Of a DNA stretch of 41,441 nucleotides, positions 13,856 through 22,890 are shown piece by piece (position 1 is the first letter of the stretch; each line of letters starts with the position of its first letter). The DNA is from Treponema sp. (GTDB taxonomy: Bacteria; Spirochaetota; Spirochaetia; Treponematales; Treponemataceae). The position numbers and the translations under genes were made by a program. The stretch spans positions 1-41,441 of the forward strand of contig JAAYNH010000052.1 of the NCBI GenBank assembly GCA_012520945.1, written 5' to 3'. The notes below the pieces were generated by a model that was not told where the DNA came from, ran no database searches, and saw only the letters and a program-made list of their open reading frames with translations.

Positions 13856-15964
13856 ATGAATAATTATATAGAAGTACTTCTCAATATTCCGCTAAATTCA
13901 ACTTTTACATATAAATGTGAATTTTCAAAAGAATCTATTTCTGAAATTTCAAACAAAAATGATAGTGAACCGTGTTTTGATTTTTCTGAAAATTCTAAAA
14001 CAGAAAAACGTAAAAGAAAAAAAACTGATGCTGAAATTGCTTTAGAAAATATCACTGCAGATAAAATTATTCCAGGTATGCGCGTTGAAGTTTTTTTTGG
14101 CAATAAAAATGCACGCAAAATGGTTGCATATGTTATTAGATGTTTAGATAAATTACCTGAAAACTTAAAAGACATTGAAATAAAACCTATTTTGCGTGTA
14201 TTGGATAGTAAGCCCATTTTTACGCATGAACAGATTGAGCTGGCTTTTTGGATTTCAAGATATTATATTTGTGCACCGGGAGAAGCTCTAGCTAATATGT
14301 TACCTTCGGCAAAAAAAGAAAGCAGTGGCGGAAGTTTTGGATTTGCTGAAGATGAAAAAGCTTTTGAAAAGCACATATTAAGTGAAGAACAAAAAACCGC
14401 AGTCCACAATATTTTAAATTCAAAAGATAATTATTTTCACTATCTATACGGTATAACAGGCTCCGGTAAAACTGAAGTTTTTTTATCAATTACTGAAAAT
14501 ATTTTATCTGAAGGCAAAGGAGTCATATATCTTGTGCCGGAAATAGGCTTAACTCATCAAGTCATTGAAGCAGTAACAAAACGATTCGGTAATATTGTTG
14601 CGGTTTTACATTCACATCTATCACCTGCAAAAAAACTGAAACAATGGCATAGAATTTTAAATAAAGAAGCTAGAGTCGTTATTGGTGCCAGAAGTGCAAT
14701 TTTTGCTCCGATACCAAATTTAGGTTTAGTTATTATAGATGAAGAACATGACGGTTCGTATAAATCGGATAATACACCGCGTTATCATGCAAGACAAGTT
14801 GCAATGTACCGATGTAGTAAAGAAAAAATTCCGCTTGTAATGGGAAGTGCCACGCCATCTGTAGAAAGTTATCATTTTATGAAAACAAATTTGATTAAAA
14901 AACATATATTAACTAAAAGACTTAGCGGAGGGAAACCGCCTTCTATTGAAACAATAAATTTAGCTGAATACGATATGACAGGTAGTATATCACCAAAATT
15001 AGAAAAAGAAATTAGACAAACATTATCAGAAAAAAGGCAAATAATTTTGTTTTTAAATCGCAGAGGCTTTACACATTTTTTTCGCTGTCATTCATGTGGC
15101 TTTGAAATGAAATGCAAAAATTGTTCTGTAACATTAACATATCATAAAAGTCAAAAAATTTTACGCTGTCATTATTGCGGTTGGCAAGTTCAAATGCCTT
15201 CATGTTGTCCCAAATGTGAATCGCTTGATATAAGTTATTCCGGTGTTGGAACAGAATTTATTGAAGATGAGGTAAAATCTAAATTTCCTTTAGCAAAAAT
15301 ACAAAGAGTTGACACGGACACATTAACAAAAAAAGGTGAATTGGAGCAATGTCTCAAAAATTTTGCAGAAGGAAGAATTGATATTTTACTTGGGACACAA
15401 ATGGTGGCAAAAGGTTTGAATTTTCCAAAACTAAAACTCGTTGGAATTATAAATGCTGACACTGGATTACATTTACCGGACTTTAGAGCAAGTGAAAGAA
15501 CTTTTTCATTAATTATACAAGTTGCCGGACGTGCAGGACGTTTTTTTCCTGACGGTAAAGTTTTAGTACAAACATATAATCCTTACAGAAGTGCAATTAT
15601 TTTTGCTACTCACAACGATGCATTGGGATTTTATGAACATGAGCTTGAAGAACGCAAAATACTAGACTTTCCGCCTTTCTCACGACTTATTCGACTTGTT
15701 TTTCGAAGTGCCTCTGAAAAAATTGCACAAAAAGCAGCAATTAATGCACAAAATATTTTAGAAAGACAAGCAAATAATTTTTCGGTTTTGGGACCTGCGG
15801 AATGTCCTTTAGCAAAAATTGCGGCAAACTTTCGTTGGCAAATACTTCTAAAAGGTAACGATATTACTTTAATGCAAAAAGCAGTTTCAAATCTTGCATG
15901 GAATTATATATGCCCACGTGGTGTTTATATGGAAATTGATGTTGATCCGGTAACATTATTATAA
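13856..15964 (+). CDS. priA: Primosomal replication-restart helicase PriA
   Basis: A 702-residue 3'-to-5' helicase that reloads the replisome at collapsed forks. Walker A GITGSGKTE at 199-207, DEEH at 295-298 and GSATPS near 330-335 are intact. Eight cysteines of the double zinc site lie at 411, 414, 420, 423, 438, 441, 450/451 and 454, and the helicase VI region is QVAGRAGR near 556. The N-terminal DNA-binding domain carries an unusual charged insertion at about 24-66 (EKRKRKKTD inside). ATG 13856 follows AAGGTG. The gene stands alone between the glycosylase and tRNA-Arg. Confidence 0.96.
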   Translation: MNNYIEVLLNIPLNSTFTYKCEFSKESISEISNKNDSEPCFDFSENSKTEKRKRKKTDAEIALENITADKIIPGMRVEVFFGNKNARKMVAYVIRCLDKLPENLKDIEIKPILRVLDSKPIFTHEQIELAFWISRYYICAPGEALANMLPSAKKESSGGSFGFAEDEKAFEKHILSEEQKTAVHNILNSKDNYFHYLYGITGSGKTEVFLSITENILSEGKGVIYLVPEIGLTHQVIEAVTKRFGNIVAVLHSHLSPAKKLKQWHRILNKEARVVIGARSAIFAPIPNLGLVIIDEEHDGSYKSDNTPRYHARQVAMYRCSKEKIPLVMGSATPSVESYHFMKTNLIKKHILTKRLSGGKPPSIETINLAEYDMTGSISPKLEKEIRQTLSEKRQIILFLNRRGFTHFFRCHSCGFEMKCKNCSVTLTYHKSQKILRCHYCGWQVQMPSCCPKCESLDISYSGVGTEFIEDEVKSKFPLAKIQRVDTDTLTKKGELEQCLKNFAEGRIDILLGTQMVAKGLNFPKLKLVGIINADTGLHLPDFRASERTFSLIIQVAGRAGRFFPDGKVLVQTYNPYRSAIIFATHNDALGFYEHELEERKILDFPPFSRLIRLVFRSASEKIAQKAAINAQNILERQANNFSVLGPAECPLAKIAANFRWQILLKGNDITLMQKAVSNLAWNYICPRGVYMEIDVDPVTLL

Positions 15965-16161
15965 TTTTTATGCATGGCAAAACAAAATAAAACCAAAGAC
16001 AAAAAAAAGACTATTTAAAAGGCTGTAAAAAGCAACAAAGGCATTAATAAACATCAATAAAAATCTTTGTCAATTTTTTTGTCAAACTCTTTTTTTGTGT
16101 CTTTTTTTTAGGGTATCCGTCTAACACTGTAAAGTCTAATCCCACTTAACTTTACTGCGTT
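15965..16161. other. Intergenic region between priA and tRNA-Arg: T-tracts and hairpins
   Basis: I see no credible gene here. It holds a 14-codon lysine-rich frame (ATG 15974, no ribosome binding site), three GTC-plus-T-tract units between 16068 and 16110, and two hairpins. One, at 16129-16135 with 16149-16155 (GTAAAGT/ACTTTAC, 13-base loop), lies just after the tRNA-Arg 3' end and may direct 3' trimming. The other is listed separately as a weak terminator. Confidence 0.4.
16035..16080 (+). terminator. Weak candidate terminator after priA
   Basis: ACAAAG (16035-16040) pairs with CTTTGT (16065-16070) over a 24-base loop and is followed by a T7 run. The stem is short, so this is tentative. Confidence 0.35.
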
Positions 16162-16235
16162 CGGGACTGGAGAGACTCGAACTCCCTACCTACTGCTTAG
16201 AAGGCAGTTGCTCTATCCTGATGAGCTACAATCCC
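16162..16235 (-). tRNA. tRNA-Arg (anticodon UCU)
   Basis: A 74-base tRNA on the minus strand. Acceptor GGGATTG pairs with CAGTCCC (one U-G), discriminator G; the D arm is GCTC/GAGC; the anticodon stem ACTGC/GCAGT closes the loop CTTCTAA, giving UCU; the T arm reads GGGAG-TTCGAGT-CTCTC. CCA is not encoded. It reads AGA codons, the common arginine codon in such an AT-rich genome. Confidence 0.95.
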
Positions 16236-16250
16236 ATTCAAAGTGTGTAT

Positions 16251-16279
16251 ACTATATCAAAAAAAATTGATTATGTCAA
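16251..16279 (-). promoter_or_regulatory. Promoter of tRNA-Arg
   Basis: On the minus strand a perfect TTGACA (16279-16274), 17-bp spacer, TATAGT (16256-16251), about 15 bases ahead of the mature tRNA. Confidence 0.85.
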
Positions 16280-16416
16280 AACTTTTTACCTCTTTTTACC
16301 TATTTTTTATTTACCTGATTTTACTGCTTACCCCAAACGAATTATTTAGTAAATTATCTATACTTTTATAAAAAAACGTGATAAAATAAACTATCTATTT
16401 TTTAGGATTTATTAAT

Positions 16417-17391
16417 ATGAATAAGCTATTATCAATCACATTTTTAATTTGCATTTTTTTAGGTTTAAGTCTTATAGGTTGTGCGTCAAGAGTGCAAATG
16501 ACAGTTATGAAGCCCGGTGAAGTAAATTTGCGAAATACTAAAACCATTGCAGTTTCATCAATGGTCTACAAAAATCCTGTAAAATCCAATCAACTAATTT
16601 CCAAATTAACAATGGGATTACTTCAAACAGGTTATTTTGATAAAGTTTTAGACAGGCAAAATTTATCCCTAATTGAAAAAGAAATTAATCTTTCTCTAAT
16701 GAATATGTCTGATGAAGATGTTGCATTAAGCTTGGGACGATTTGTCGGTTCATCAAACTTAATTGCCGGCTCTGTAGAAGACAATTATTCTGAGACTAAT
16801 CGTGAATCAAAATATACTGACAGCAAAGGTATAGCATATACTACATATTATAGAGATGGAATTATGAGAGTTTCTATTCATTTTAAAGTAATTAATACAG
16901 AAACTTCCGAATTACTCGCTGCGAAAACTTTTACAGTTGAAAAAAAACAAACCACTAGTGCAAATAATGCAAGACCGCCCAGTCCAAATAAAGAACTTTT
17001 ATGGACAAATGCCACTGAAGAAATCATTGAAAAATTTTTAACCTACATAGCTCCGCATAAGGTTGTTGAATCTGTTAAACTTGAAAATGACAAAGCTTTA
17101 CCGGATAACAAAAGCATAGCAAATTTGCTTAATATTGGTGCTACAAATGAAGCATTGGAAATTCTATATGATGCTGCAGCACTCGAGTATCCTAAAACTG
17201 ATATTAAAGCAAAAGCACTTTACAATTATGGTATTGTAATGGCGATTTTAGGCAATCATGAAACAGCAAGTATTTATTTAAAAGAAGCACTAAAACTAAA
17301 ACCAACAAAACAATTGTATTCAGATGGTATAACTTATGCAAAACAACGTGCATATGAAGCTTCAAAACTTGAACAACAAATGAAATTATAA
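16417..17391 (+). CDS. CsgG-like lipoprotein with C-terminal TPR-like helices
   Basis: A 324-residue predicted lipoprotein: hydrophobic signal and lipobox LIGC (Cys22). Residues 30-210 resemble the CsgG/DUF6340-type fold found in lipoproteins that sense or build envelope structures (TIAVSSMVYKNPVKSNQLISK, then GYFDKVLDRQNLSLIEKE, then SNLIAGSVED). Residues 225-324 form helical pairs with a TPR look (ALYNYGIVMAILGNHETASIYLKEALKLKP). AGGA at 16404-16407 serves as ribosome binding site. No partner gene lies nearby, so function stays open; a periplasmic or outer-membrane assembly role is inferred. Confidence 0.72.
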   Translation: MNKLLSITFLICIFLGLSLIGCASRVQMTVMKPGEVNLRNTKTIAVSSMVYKNPVKSNQLISKLTMGLLQTGYFDKVLDRQNLSLIEKEINLSLMNMSDEDVALSLGRFVGSSNLIAGSVEDNYSETNRESKYTDSKGIAYTTYYRDGIMRVSIHFKVINTETSELLAAKTFTVEKKQTTSANNARPPSPNKELLWTNATEEIIEKFLTYIAPHKVVESVKLENDKALPDNKSIANLLNIGATNEALEILYDAAALEYPKTDIKAKALYNYGIVMAILGNHETASIYLKEALKLKPTKQLYSDGITYAKQRAYEASKLEQQMKL

Positions 17392-17455
17392 TTTTACATA
17401 TTTTCTTAATAAATATTAAATTAATTAAAGAATTAATAATTACAGGAGTTATGAT

Positions 17456-19228
17456 TTGAACAAAAATGAAATTATTTCGCGTGCAGAAAAATATGCTACT
17501 GAGGAACAGAATGAATTTTTCCGTAATGAAATAAAAAAATTAATTGCTGAAAATAACTTTACAGAACTTGAAGACAGATTTTATAGAAATTTAGAATTTG
17601 GAACCGGTGGTATGCGTGGCATAATTGGAGGGGGAACAAATCGAATCAATACTTACGTTATTAAAAATGCTACTCAAGGATTAGCAAATTATTTTATTAA
17701 AACATTTCCGGAGAAAGCTGCAAAAAATGAACTTTCTGCTGTAATAGCTTATGATTCAAGACACTATTCCGATGTTTTTGCCGAAGCAACAGCTTGCATT
17801 TTTGCTGCAAACGGTTTCAAAACTTATTTATTTTCATCTTTACGTCCAACTCCTGAGTTATCTTTTGCAATTCGTGAATTAGGTTGTGACACAGGAGTTG
17901 TTGTTACAGCTTCTCATAATCCGCCACAATATAATGGTTATAAAGCATATTGGAACGATGGTGCACAAGTTATTGAACCGCATGACGCAGGTATTATAAA
18001 CGAAGTAAACAAAGTTGATTCGATTAAAATTATGTCCCCTGCTGAAGCAATATCGTGTGGCAAACTGATAATGATTGACGATGAAATAGATAATAAATAT
18101 CAAGCTATGGTAAAAAGCAAACTTTTCCGTCCTGAATTAATTCGTGAAAAAGCAAAAGAAGTTAAAATAATTTACACTCCTTTACACGGAACCGGAGCTT
18201 TGCATGTTGAAAGTATTTTGGGCGATATGGGATTAAATGTTATTACAGTTCCCGAACAACGCGAAGGCAATGGAGACTTCCCTACAGTAGACAAACCAAA
18301 CCCTGAAGAAGCAGAAGCATTAAAAATGGCTATTGAATTGGGCGAAATAGAAAATGCCGATGTAGTAATGGCTACTGACCCTGACTCTGATCGTTTTGGC
18401 ATTGCAGTTCCAAATAAAGAGGGCAAATTTGTTTTAGTTTCAGGAAACCAAATCGGTGTACTTCTTACAGACTACATTATTTTTTCTAGAAATGAATTAA
18501 ATATAATGCCAAAAAATCCTGCTATAATTCGTTCAATTGTTACTTCAACAATGTCAGATAAAATTTGTGAAAAACATAATGTGCGACTTGTAGAATGCTT
18601 AACAGGTTTTAAATGGATTGCTTCGGAAATGGCTAAGTTTGAACAAACCGGTAGCAATACGTATATTTTTGGTTTTGAAGAAAGCTATGGATATAATATT
18701 GAAAATGAAGTAAGAGACAAAGATGGAATTTCCGCCGCTGCCCTTTGTGCAGAAATGACACTATTTTGGAGAGCAAAAGGAAAAACTCTCTTAGAAAGAA
18801 TAAATGAGCTTTACTGCGAATATGGTTATTTTGATGATAGAACTATTTCAAAAACATTTCTCGGTGCTTCCGGCGTCGAAACAATGAATAATATTATGTC
18901 AAAATTACGCAATGAAGGCTTAAAAACTCTTGCCGGTTATAAAGTAGAAAAAATTCGTGACATAGGTACTTCAACTATTTTTAATCCGAAAAATCCAAAA
19001 GAAAAAACAATAATTTCTTTTCCGAAAAGTAATGTACTACAATTCTTTTTAGAAAACGGAACAATTGTTAGTGCTAGACCAAGCGGTACAGAACCAAAAA
19101 TTAAGTTCTATATTAATGCTACAACACCTGTAATAAATGGTAATGTAAAAGATGCTAGCAAAAAATCCAATACCCTTTGTGATGCAATAACAACTGAAAT
19201 TAATGCTATTCTAGATGTCACAAAGTAA
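17456..19228 (+). CDS. Phosphoglucomutase/phosphomannomutase
   Basis: A 590-residue alpha-D-phosphohexomutase, the long form typical of PgcA/PGM2-like enzymes. The phosphoserine loop TASHNPPQYNGYK has Ser153; the magnesium loop is DPDSDRFG at 308-315; the sugar-binding loop is FEESYGY; the phosphate-binding loop is RPSGTEPKIK near the C-terminus. It links glucose-6-phosphate to glucose-1-phosphate for polysaccharide and glycolipid synthesis. The start is TTG 17456, 7 bases after CAGGAG; the ATG at 17451 hits a stop after one codon. The end overlaps the exonuclease gene by 14 bases. Confidence 0.95.
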   Translation: MNKNEIISRAEKYATEEQNEFFRNEIKKLIAENNFTELEDRFYRNLEFGTGGMRGIIGGGTNRINTYVIKNATQGLANYFIKTFPEKAAKNELSAVIAYDSRHYSDVFAEATACIFAANGFKTYLFSSLRPTPELSFAIRELGCDTGVVVTASHNPPQYNGYKAYWNDGAQVIEPHDAGIINEVNKVDSIKIMSPAEAISCGKLIMIDDEIDNKYQAMVKSKLFRPELIREKAKEVKIIYTPLHGTGALHVESILGDMGLNVITVPEQREGNGDFPTVDKPNPEEAEALKMAIELGEIENADVVMATDPDSDRFGIAVPNKEGKFVLVSGNQIGVLLTDYIIFSRNELNIMPKNPAIIRSIVTSTMSDKICEKHNVRLVECLTGFKWIASEMAKFEQTGSNTYIFGFEESYGYNIENEVRDKDGISAAALCAEMTLFWRAKGKTLLERINELYCEYGYFDDRTISKTFLGASGVETMNNIMSKLRNEGLKTLAGYKVEKIRDIGTSTIFNPKNPKEKTIISFPKSNVLQFFLENGTIVSARPSGTEPKIKFYINATTPVINGNVKDASKKSNTLCDAITTEINAILDVTK

Positions 19229-19796
19229 ATTTAAATGTATGTTATATAAACTGCCTTCTTTATTTGACGAAGGGGCTGTTTTTACAGCTATTGATACTGA
19301 AACTACAGGTTTGAATAAACATAATGATCGCATAATTGAAATTGGTGCCGTTAAATTTGATAAAAATGGTATTATTGATAAATTTTCTTCTTTAATAAAT
19401 CCGAAAAGACCCTTAACGCAAATATGTATAAAATTATGTGGTATTTACGATGATATGCTTAGCGATGCTCCAACTGTGGCAAAAGTTTTACCTGAGTTTT
19501 TATGTTTTATTTCCGGCTCCACTCTTATTGCACATAATGCAAATTTTGATATTAATTTTATAAATGCTGAATGTGAACGCATACATTTTCCACAATTAAC
19601 TAAACCTAATATCCCTGCTCTTGATACAGTGAAAATCAGTCGTTTTTGCTTTCCTAGTTTTGAGAAACATAATCTACAATTTTTAGCACATAAATTTGCC
19701 ATTAATTCAGGCAAAGCACATAGGGCACTTGATGATGCGATTGTATGTAAAGAAATTTTTTTACGATGCATAAATGATTCTTTACGCCATATGTAA
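19215..19796 (+). CDS. DnaQ-type 3'-5' exonuclease (pol III epsilon-like)
   Basis: A 193-residue DEDDh exonuclease. ExoI AIDTETTGL (D27, E29), ExoII AHNANFD (D112) and ExoIII AHRALDDA (H169, D174) are intact. The length matches the catalytic domain of the proofreading subunit, without a clear clamp-binding tail, so it could be epsilon itself or a repair exonuclease. It overlaps the phosphohexomutase by 14 bases, so the pair is co-transcribed. It converges on the LysM gene, with 56 bases between. Confidence 0.9.
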   Translation: MSQSKFKCMLYKLPSLFDEGAVFTAIDTETTGLNKHNDRIIEIGAVKFDKNGIIDKFSSLINPKRPLTQICIKLCGIYDDMLSDAPTVAKVLPEFLCFISGSTLIAHNANFDINFINAECERIHFPQLTKPNIPALDTVKISRFCFPSFEKHNLQFLAHKFAINSGKAHRALDDAIVCKEIFLRCINDSLRHM

Positions 19797-19852
19797 ATAA
19801 TATAAAACGCTACCCAGATAATTGTTCATCATTAAACTAACTGTTTAGCTCG

Positions 19853-20755
19853 TTATCCTCGCGGAGCCTTTGCCGGATCAATGGGTTTACCGTTTTTAAA
19901 TACCATAAAATTAAGTTGCGGTTTGCCTGAATGCATATCGATTCCAAGATTGCCAACAGTGTGACCAAAAGATATTTTTTGTCCTTTTTTTACATTAATT
20001 GATTCAAGTCCCGTATAAACATACATCAATTCATTAGAGCTTTGAACAAAAACGACTTGACCAAACCCGCGGTAAATTCCACTAAACATAACAGTACCAT
20101 CTTTAATTGCTGTAACATTTTCGCTTTTTTTACCTGTTAAAAGCACACCGCATATTTTTCCTTTAATATAGCTTACTTCCAACGGTTTTACAGGCCAAAC
20201 TAATGTTGTAGATGCTGTTTTATTTTTATCAATTTGTCGCGGATCAATAATTTGTGAAACATTTGAAGCATTAAATGAATTTGTATCTTTTTCTACATCA
20301 GGATTTTTAACAACTAATGTGTCTAATATTTGTGGAACAATTATTTTTTGACCCACTTGTATTATATTACCACTCATTTGATTTAAAATTTTTAAAATAT
20401 CTACACTTATGTCAAATCTTTTTGCAATTGAATATAATGTATCTCCACTTTTTACAATATAAGTATCGGTTTTTTCAGGCATTGTAACTTTAGCCGGTTC
20501 CGGTAATTTATTTGACGATTGCGTTGAACTGGATTTGACAGGAATTAAAAGACTTTGTCCTGTTTTTATTATATCGTTTTTTGCTAGATTATTTGCATCA
20601 CAAATTTCGTCAACAGAAACATTATATTTACGGCTTATTGCATATAATGTTTCGCCTTTTTGTACAATATGTTTTTTAAAACCGGTACTTTGTGCAAAAA
20701 GAGTCCCTGAGTATATAATTAAAATTAATGCAAACAAAATTCTAAATTTTTTCAT
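19853..20755 (-). CDS. LysM protein with degenerate M23 (LytM) domain
   Basis: A 300-residue exported protein: signal peptide to about residue 22, LysM 1 at 29-72, LysM 2 at 97-140, then a low-complexity linker and an M23-like domain at about 190-295. The M23 zinc ligands are missing: the expected H-x3-D region reads GVLLTGKKSENV, the Y-x-H strand reads YVYTGLE, and the HLHFE strand reads PQLNFMVF. It should bind peptidoglycan but not cut it, like the EnvC/NlpD amidase activators. It starts 5 bases after the HD-protein gene and ends the minus-strand operon. Confidence 0.88.
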   Translation of the reverse strand: MKKFRILFALILIIYSGTLFAQSTGFKKHIVQKGETLYAISRKYNVSVDEICDANNLAKNDIIKTGQSLLIPVKSSSTQSSNKLPEPAKVTMPEKTDTYIVKSGDTLYSIAKRFDISVDILKILNQMSGNIIQVGQKIIVPQILDTLVVKNPDVEKDTNSFNASNVSQIIDPRQIDKNKTASTTLVWPVKPLEVSYIKGKICGVLLTGKKSENVTAIKDGTVMFSGIYRGFGQVVFVQSSNELMYVYTGLESINVKKGQKISFGHTVGNLGIDMHSGKPQLNFMVFKNGKPIDPAKAPRG

Positions 20756-20760
20756 ACTTT

Positions 20761-21990
20761 CTAATTATCGGTAAAATCATCAAATTCATTAAGAAATGAA
20801 CTAATGTCAAAACCATTAATTCTATCAGATTTTTCATACAACATATAAATGTTTTTTTTACCATGACGTAAATGATTTGATGTAATTCCATAATAAATTG
20901 ATTGATGAGCTTCAATAAATGCGGCAATTTGATCAGCTAATCTAACAAGACGACCGTCAACAGGAGAATATTTTTCATCGTTAAATTTAACATTTAAATC
21001 CTTATATGATACATGTAAAACTTCTACAGAAGAGGATTTATCTTTTCCCGGCAAAATAATACGATTTTCAAATTCATCACTAGTAAAATACATTAGTTCA
21101 TCAACATAAAAATCTTCCATTAAAGGACAAAGTTCTTTGCGAACGATTTCATCTTCAATTTTTTTAACCACACTTGGTAATTCTGCAGTTGCTTGTTTTA
21201 CAGGACTAATAATATCTCTGGTAACAGCTTCAGGTAAATCATGAAACAAGGCACTAAAAAAATTATTATAACGACGCTTTTTACAAAATTGTGCATCAGA
21301 ATCTTCAAGTAAAAGTGTAGTTACAGCAACAAAAAAAGAATGTCCAAGTACAGATGTTTTAGGTACGCGCGGTGTTTGATTCCAGCGAATTTGAAAGCGT
21401 AATTGTTCCAATACCAGCAAAAATTCATATGGCTTTTGTTTTGTGATAAGTTTTTGCATTCCGGTTAAATCCAAGTAATCAACAATATCATCGTTAAGTT
21501 GTCTTTCAATATTTTTTAATCGATACGGTTCATTTACGTGTGAAATCATTTCAAATTCACGCAACGTTGAATATTTATGAGCAGCACGAAATACGCGTTT
21601 TGTTAATGTTTCCTCTTTATCGTCATTTAAATAATTTTTGAATAAATTATATAATTTAACATCTTTTATTATGGAAGAATATTTATCTAAAAGCCATTCA
21701 TTAATTTTTTTATATTCTTCAGGATATTCTATGCGAATCATTCTCTGAACAGGACTTTTTATGTCACAAAGTGCAATTTTTTTTAACAAATCAAATAAAG
21801 AAGCATATATCATCCAATCCCAATCAATAATATTACCTTTTTGTTCTTCAAACTTTCCAATTATATATGCCAAAACCATTTTTTCAGCAGCTTTATCCAT
21901 TTCAATAATATCAAAAGGACGAACTAAATCATTCCATCGTTCAATTGAAAAAGCTTCAAAAATTTTCAATGCAAAATCTTTAGATAACAT
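20761..21990 (-). CDS. HD-domain phosphohydrolase, 5'-nucleotidase-like
   Basis: A 409-residue soluble protein. The HD core begins at about 190, with H217 (LGHSFFVAV), then HDLPEAVTRDIISPVK at 250-265, which matches the HDxxE-xxT-x-D-x3-PVK signature of YfbR-like 5'-deoxynucleotidases, and a closing D in LADQIAAFIEAH near 370. The first 190 residues are helical and unassigned. The start is ATG 21990, 8 bases after GGAGG; an upstream TTG overlaps the ribosome binding site. A 93-base AT-rich gap separates it from the previous gene, so it may have its own promoter. Nucleotide clean-up is the likely role. Confidence 0.82.
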   Translation of the reverse strand: MLSKDFALKIFEAFSIERWNDLVRPFDIIEMDKAAEKMVLAYIIGKFEEQKGNIIDWDWMIYASLFDLLKKIALCDIKSPVQRMIRIEYPEEYKKINEWLLDKYSSIIKDVKLYNLFKNYLNDDKEETLTKRVFRAAHKYSTLREFEMISHVNEPYRLKNIERQLNDDIVDYLDLTGMQKLITKQKPYEFLLVLEQLRFQIRWNQTPRVPKTSVLGHSFFVAVTTLLLEDSDAQFCKKRRYNNFFSALFHDLPEAVTRDIISPVKQATAELPSVVKKIEDEIVRKELCPLMEDFYVDELMYFTSDEFENRIILPGKDKSSSVEVLHVSYKDLNVKFNDEKYSPVDGRLVRLADQIAAFIEAHQSIYYGITSNHLRHGKKNIYMLYEKSDRINGFDISSFLNEFDDFTDN

Positions 21991-22083
21991 AAATGCAACC
22001 TCCAAAATTATCTAAGCAAATTTACAATTTTAAAATTTATAATTAAAGATTTTATGAACAAAAATGCAAACAAATTTTACAAT

Positions 22084-22890
22084 CTAACGTTTTTTTTCAT
22101 TAACCTTTTGATCGGCTTCCATTTTTTCTTTCCAAACAATAGCTTTCTTTTTAATATTTTCAGCTTCATCATTTTCATTTAATAAAACACAAATTCTTCG
22201 CCATGCCAAAAGATAATTTATTCCTAAACGAAAATCATCCATGCGTCGTGTTGAAAGTTCATATCGGTCGCGATAACGATCTGCAGATTGTTCTAACAAT
22301 TTTTTTATCAAACGTAAATAATATACAGTTACTTCATAGTCGGGAGAACGCGGATCAAAATATGATTTTATGGCTTCTTTTAAATCAATTAAATTTTTTG
22401 AAATTGTTGCAAAGCGTCCTTGAATTTCAACAAAAGACCATTTCCATTTAGAATTTTCACCAAATGCTTTCATGATTAATTGAATAATAAGACCTAATTT
22501 GCGCACAATTAAATATCTTTTTTCTAAAGGAATATTACTAATTTCTGCAACTTTATCCGAATAATCTGAAAAAGGTACATCAATATAATCGGTTACAATA
22601 TCTTCCAAATAAATAATTGCTTTATAAATTGCTTTGCGACCATCGTTTAAGCTTTCTGTATTTTTTGTGTCTAAAATTTCAACAGAAAGATTATTCATTG
22701 TTAAAAAAATTGTTGTAACATGTATCATTTCTTCTGCAAGTAAAAATTTCTTATAAGCAATGCCGGTATTATCACGAGCAATTAAATCAAGCATACTTTT
22801 TTCTTTTTCAAAAATTTTATTCACTTCCGTTTTAAAAGGCCCAATCTTTAGATTAAACAAAGCCCTGTTTTCCGCAGTAATTTTTGCCAT
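22084..22890 (-). CDS. Conserved helical protein, unknown function
   Basis: A 268-residue, almost wholly alpha-helical soluble protein without signal, metal or nucleotide motifs. Repeated heptad-like charge patterns (KSMLDLIARDNTGIAYKKFL; ESLNDGRKAIYKAIIYLED) suggest a helical bundle. I associate it with spirochaetes but cannot name a family. ATG lies in the recN stop (TAATG overlap), so it is translated with recN. Being joined to a DNA-repair gene gives only a weak hint of function. Confidence 0.7.
   Translation of the reverse strand: MAKITAENRALFNLKIGPFKTEVNKIFEKEKSMLDLIARDNTGIAYKKFLLAEEMIHVTTIFLTMNNLSVEILDTKNTESLNDGRKAIYKAIIYLEDIVTDYIDVPFSDYSDKVAEISNIPLEKRYLIVRKLGLIIQLIMKAFGENSKWKWSFVEIQGRFATISKNLIDLKEAIKSYFDPRSPDYEVTVYYLRLIKKLLEQSADRYRDRYELSTRRMDDFRLGINYLLAWRRICVLLNENDEAENIKKKAIVWKEKMEADQKVNEKKR

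Noticed and set aside
14292-14489. Antisense frames inside priA, recN, the phosphohexomutase and DegT genes
   Set aside because: They are shadows of strongly conserved genes on the opposite strand, without ribosome binding sites or recognisable domains.
15974-16018. 14-codon lysine-rich frame after priA
   Set aside because: No ribosome binding site, and composition is explained by the A-rich sequence.
16068-16110. Possible CRISPR-like or tandem repeat array
   Set aside because: The GTC-plus-T units vary in length and have no spacers; they are simple T-rich sequence.
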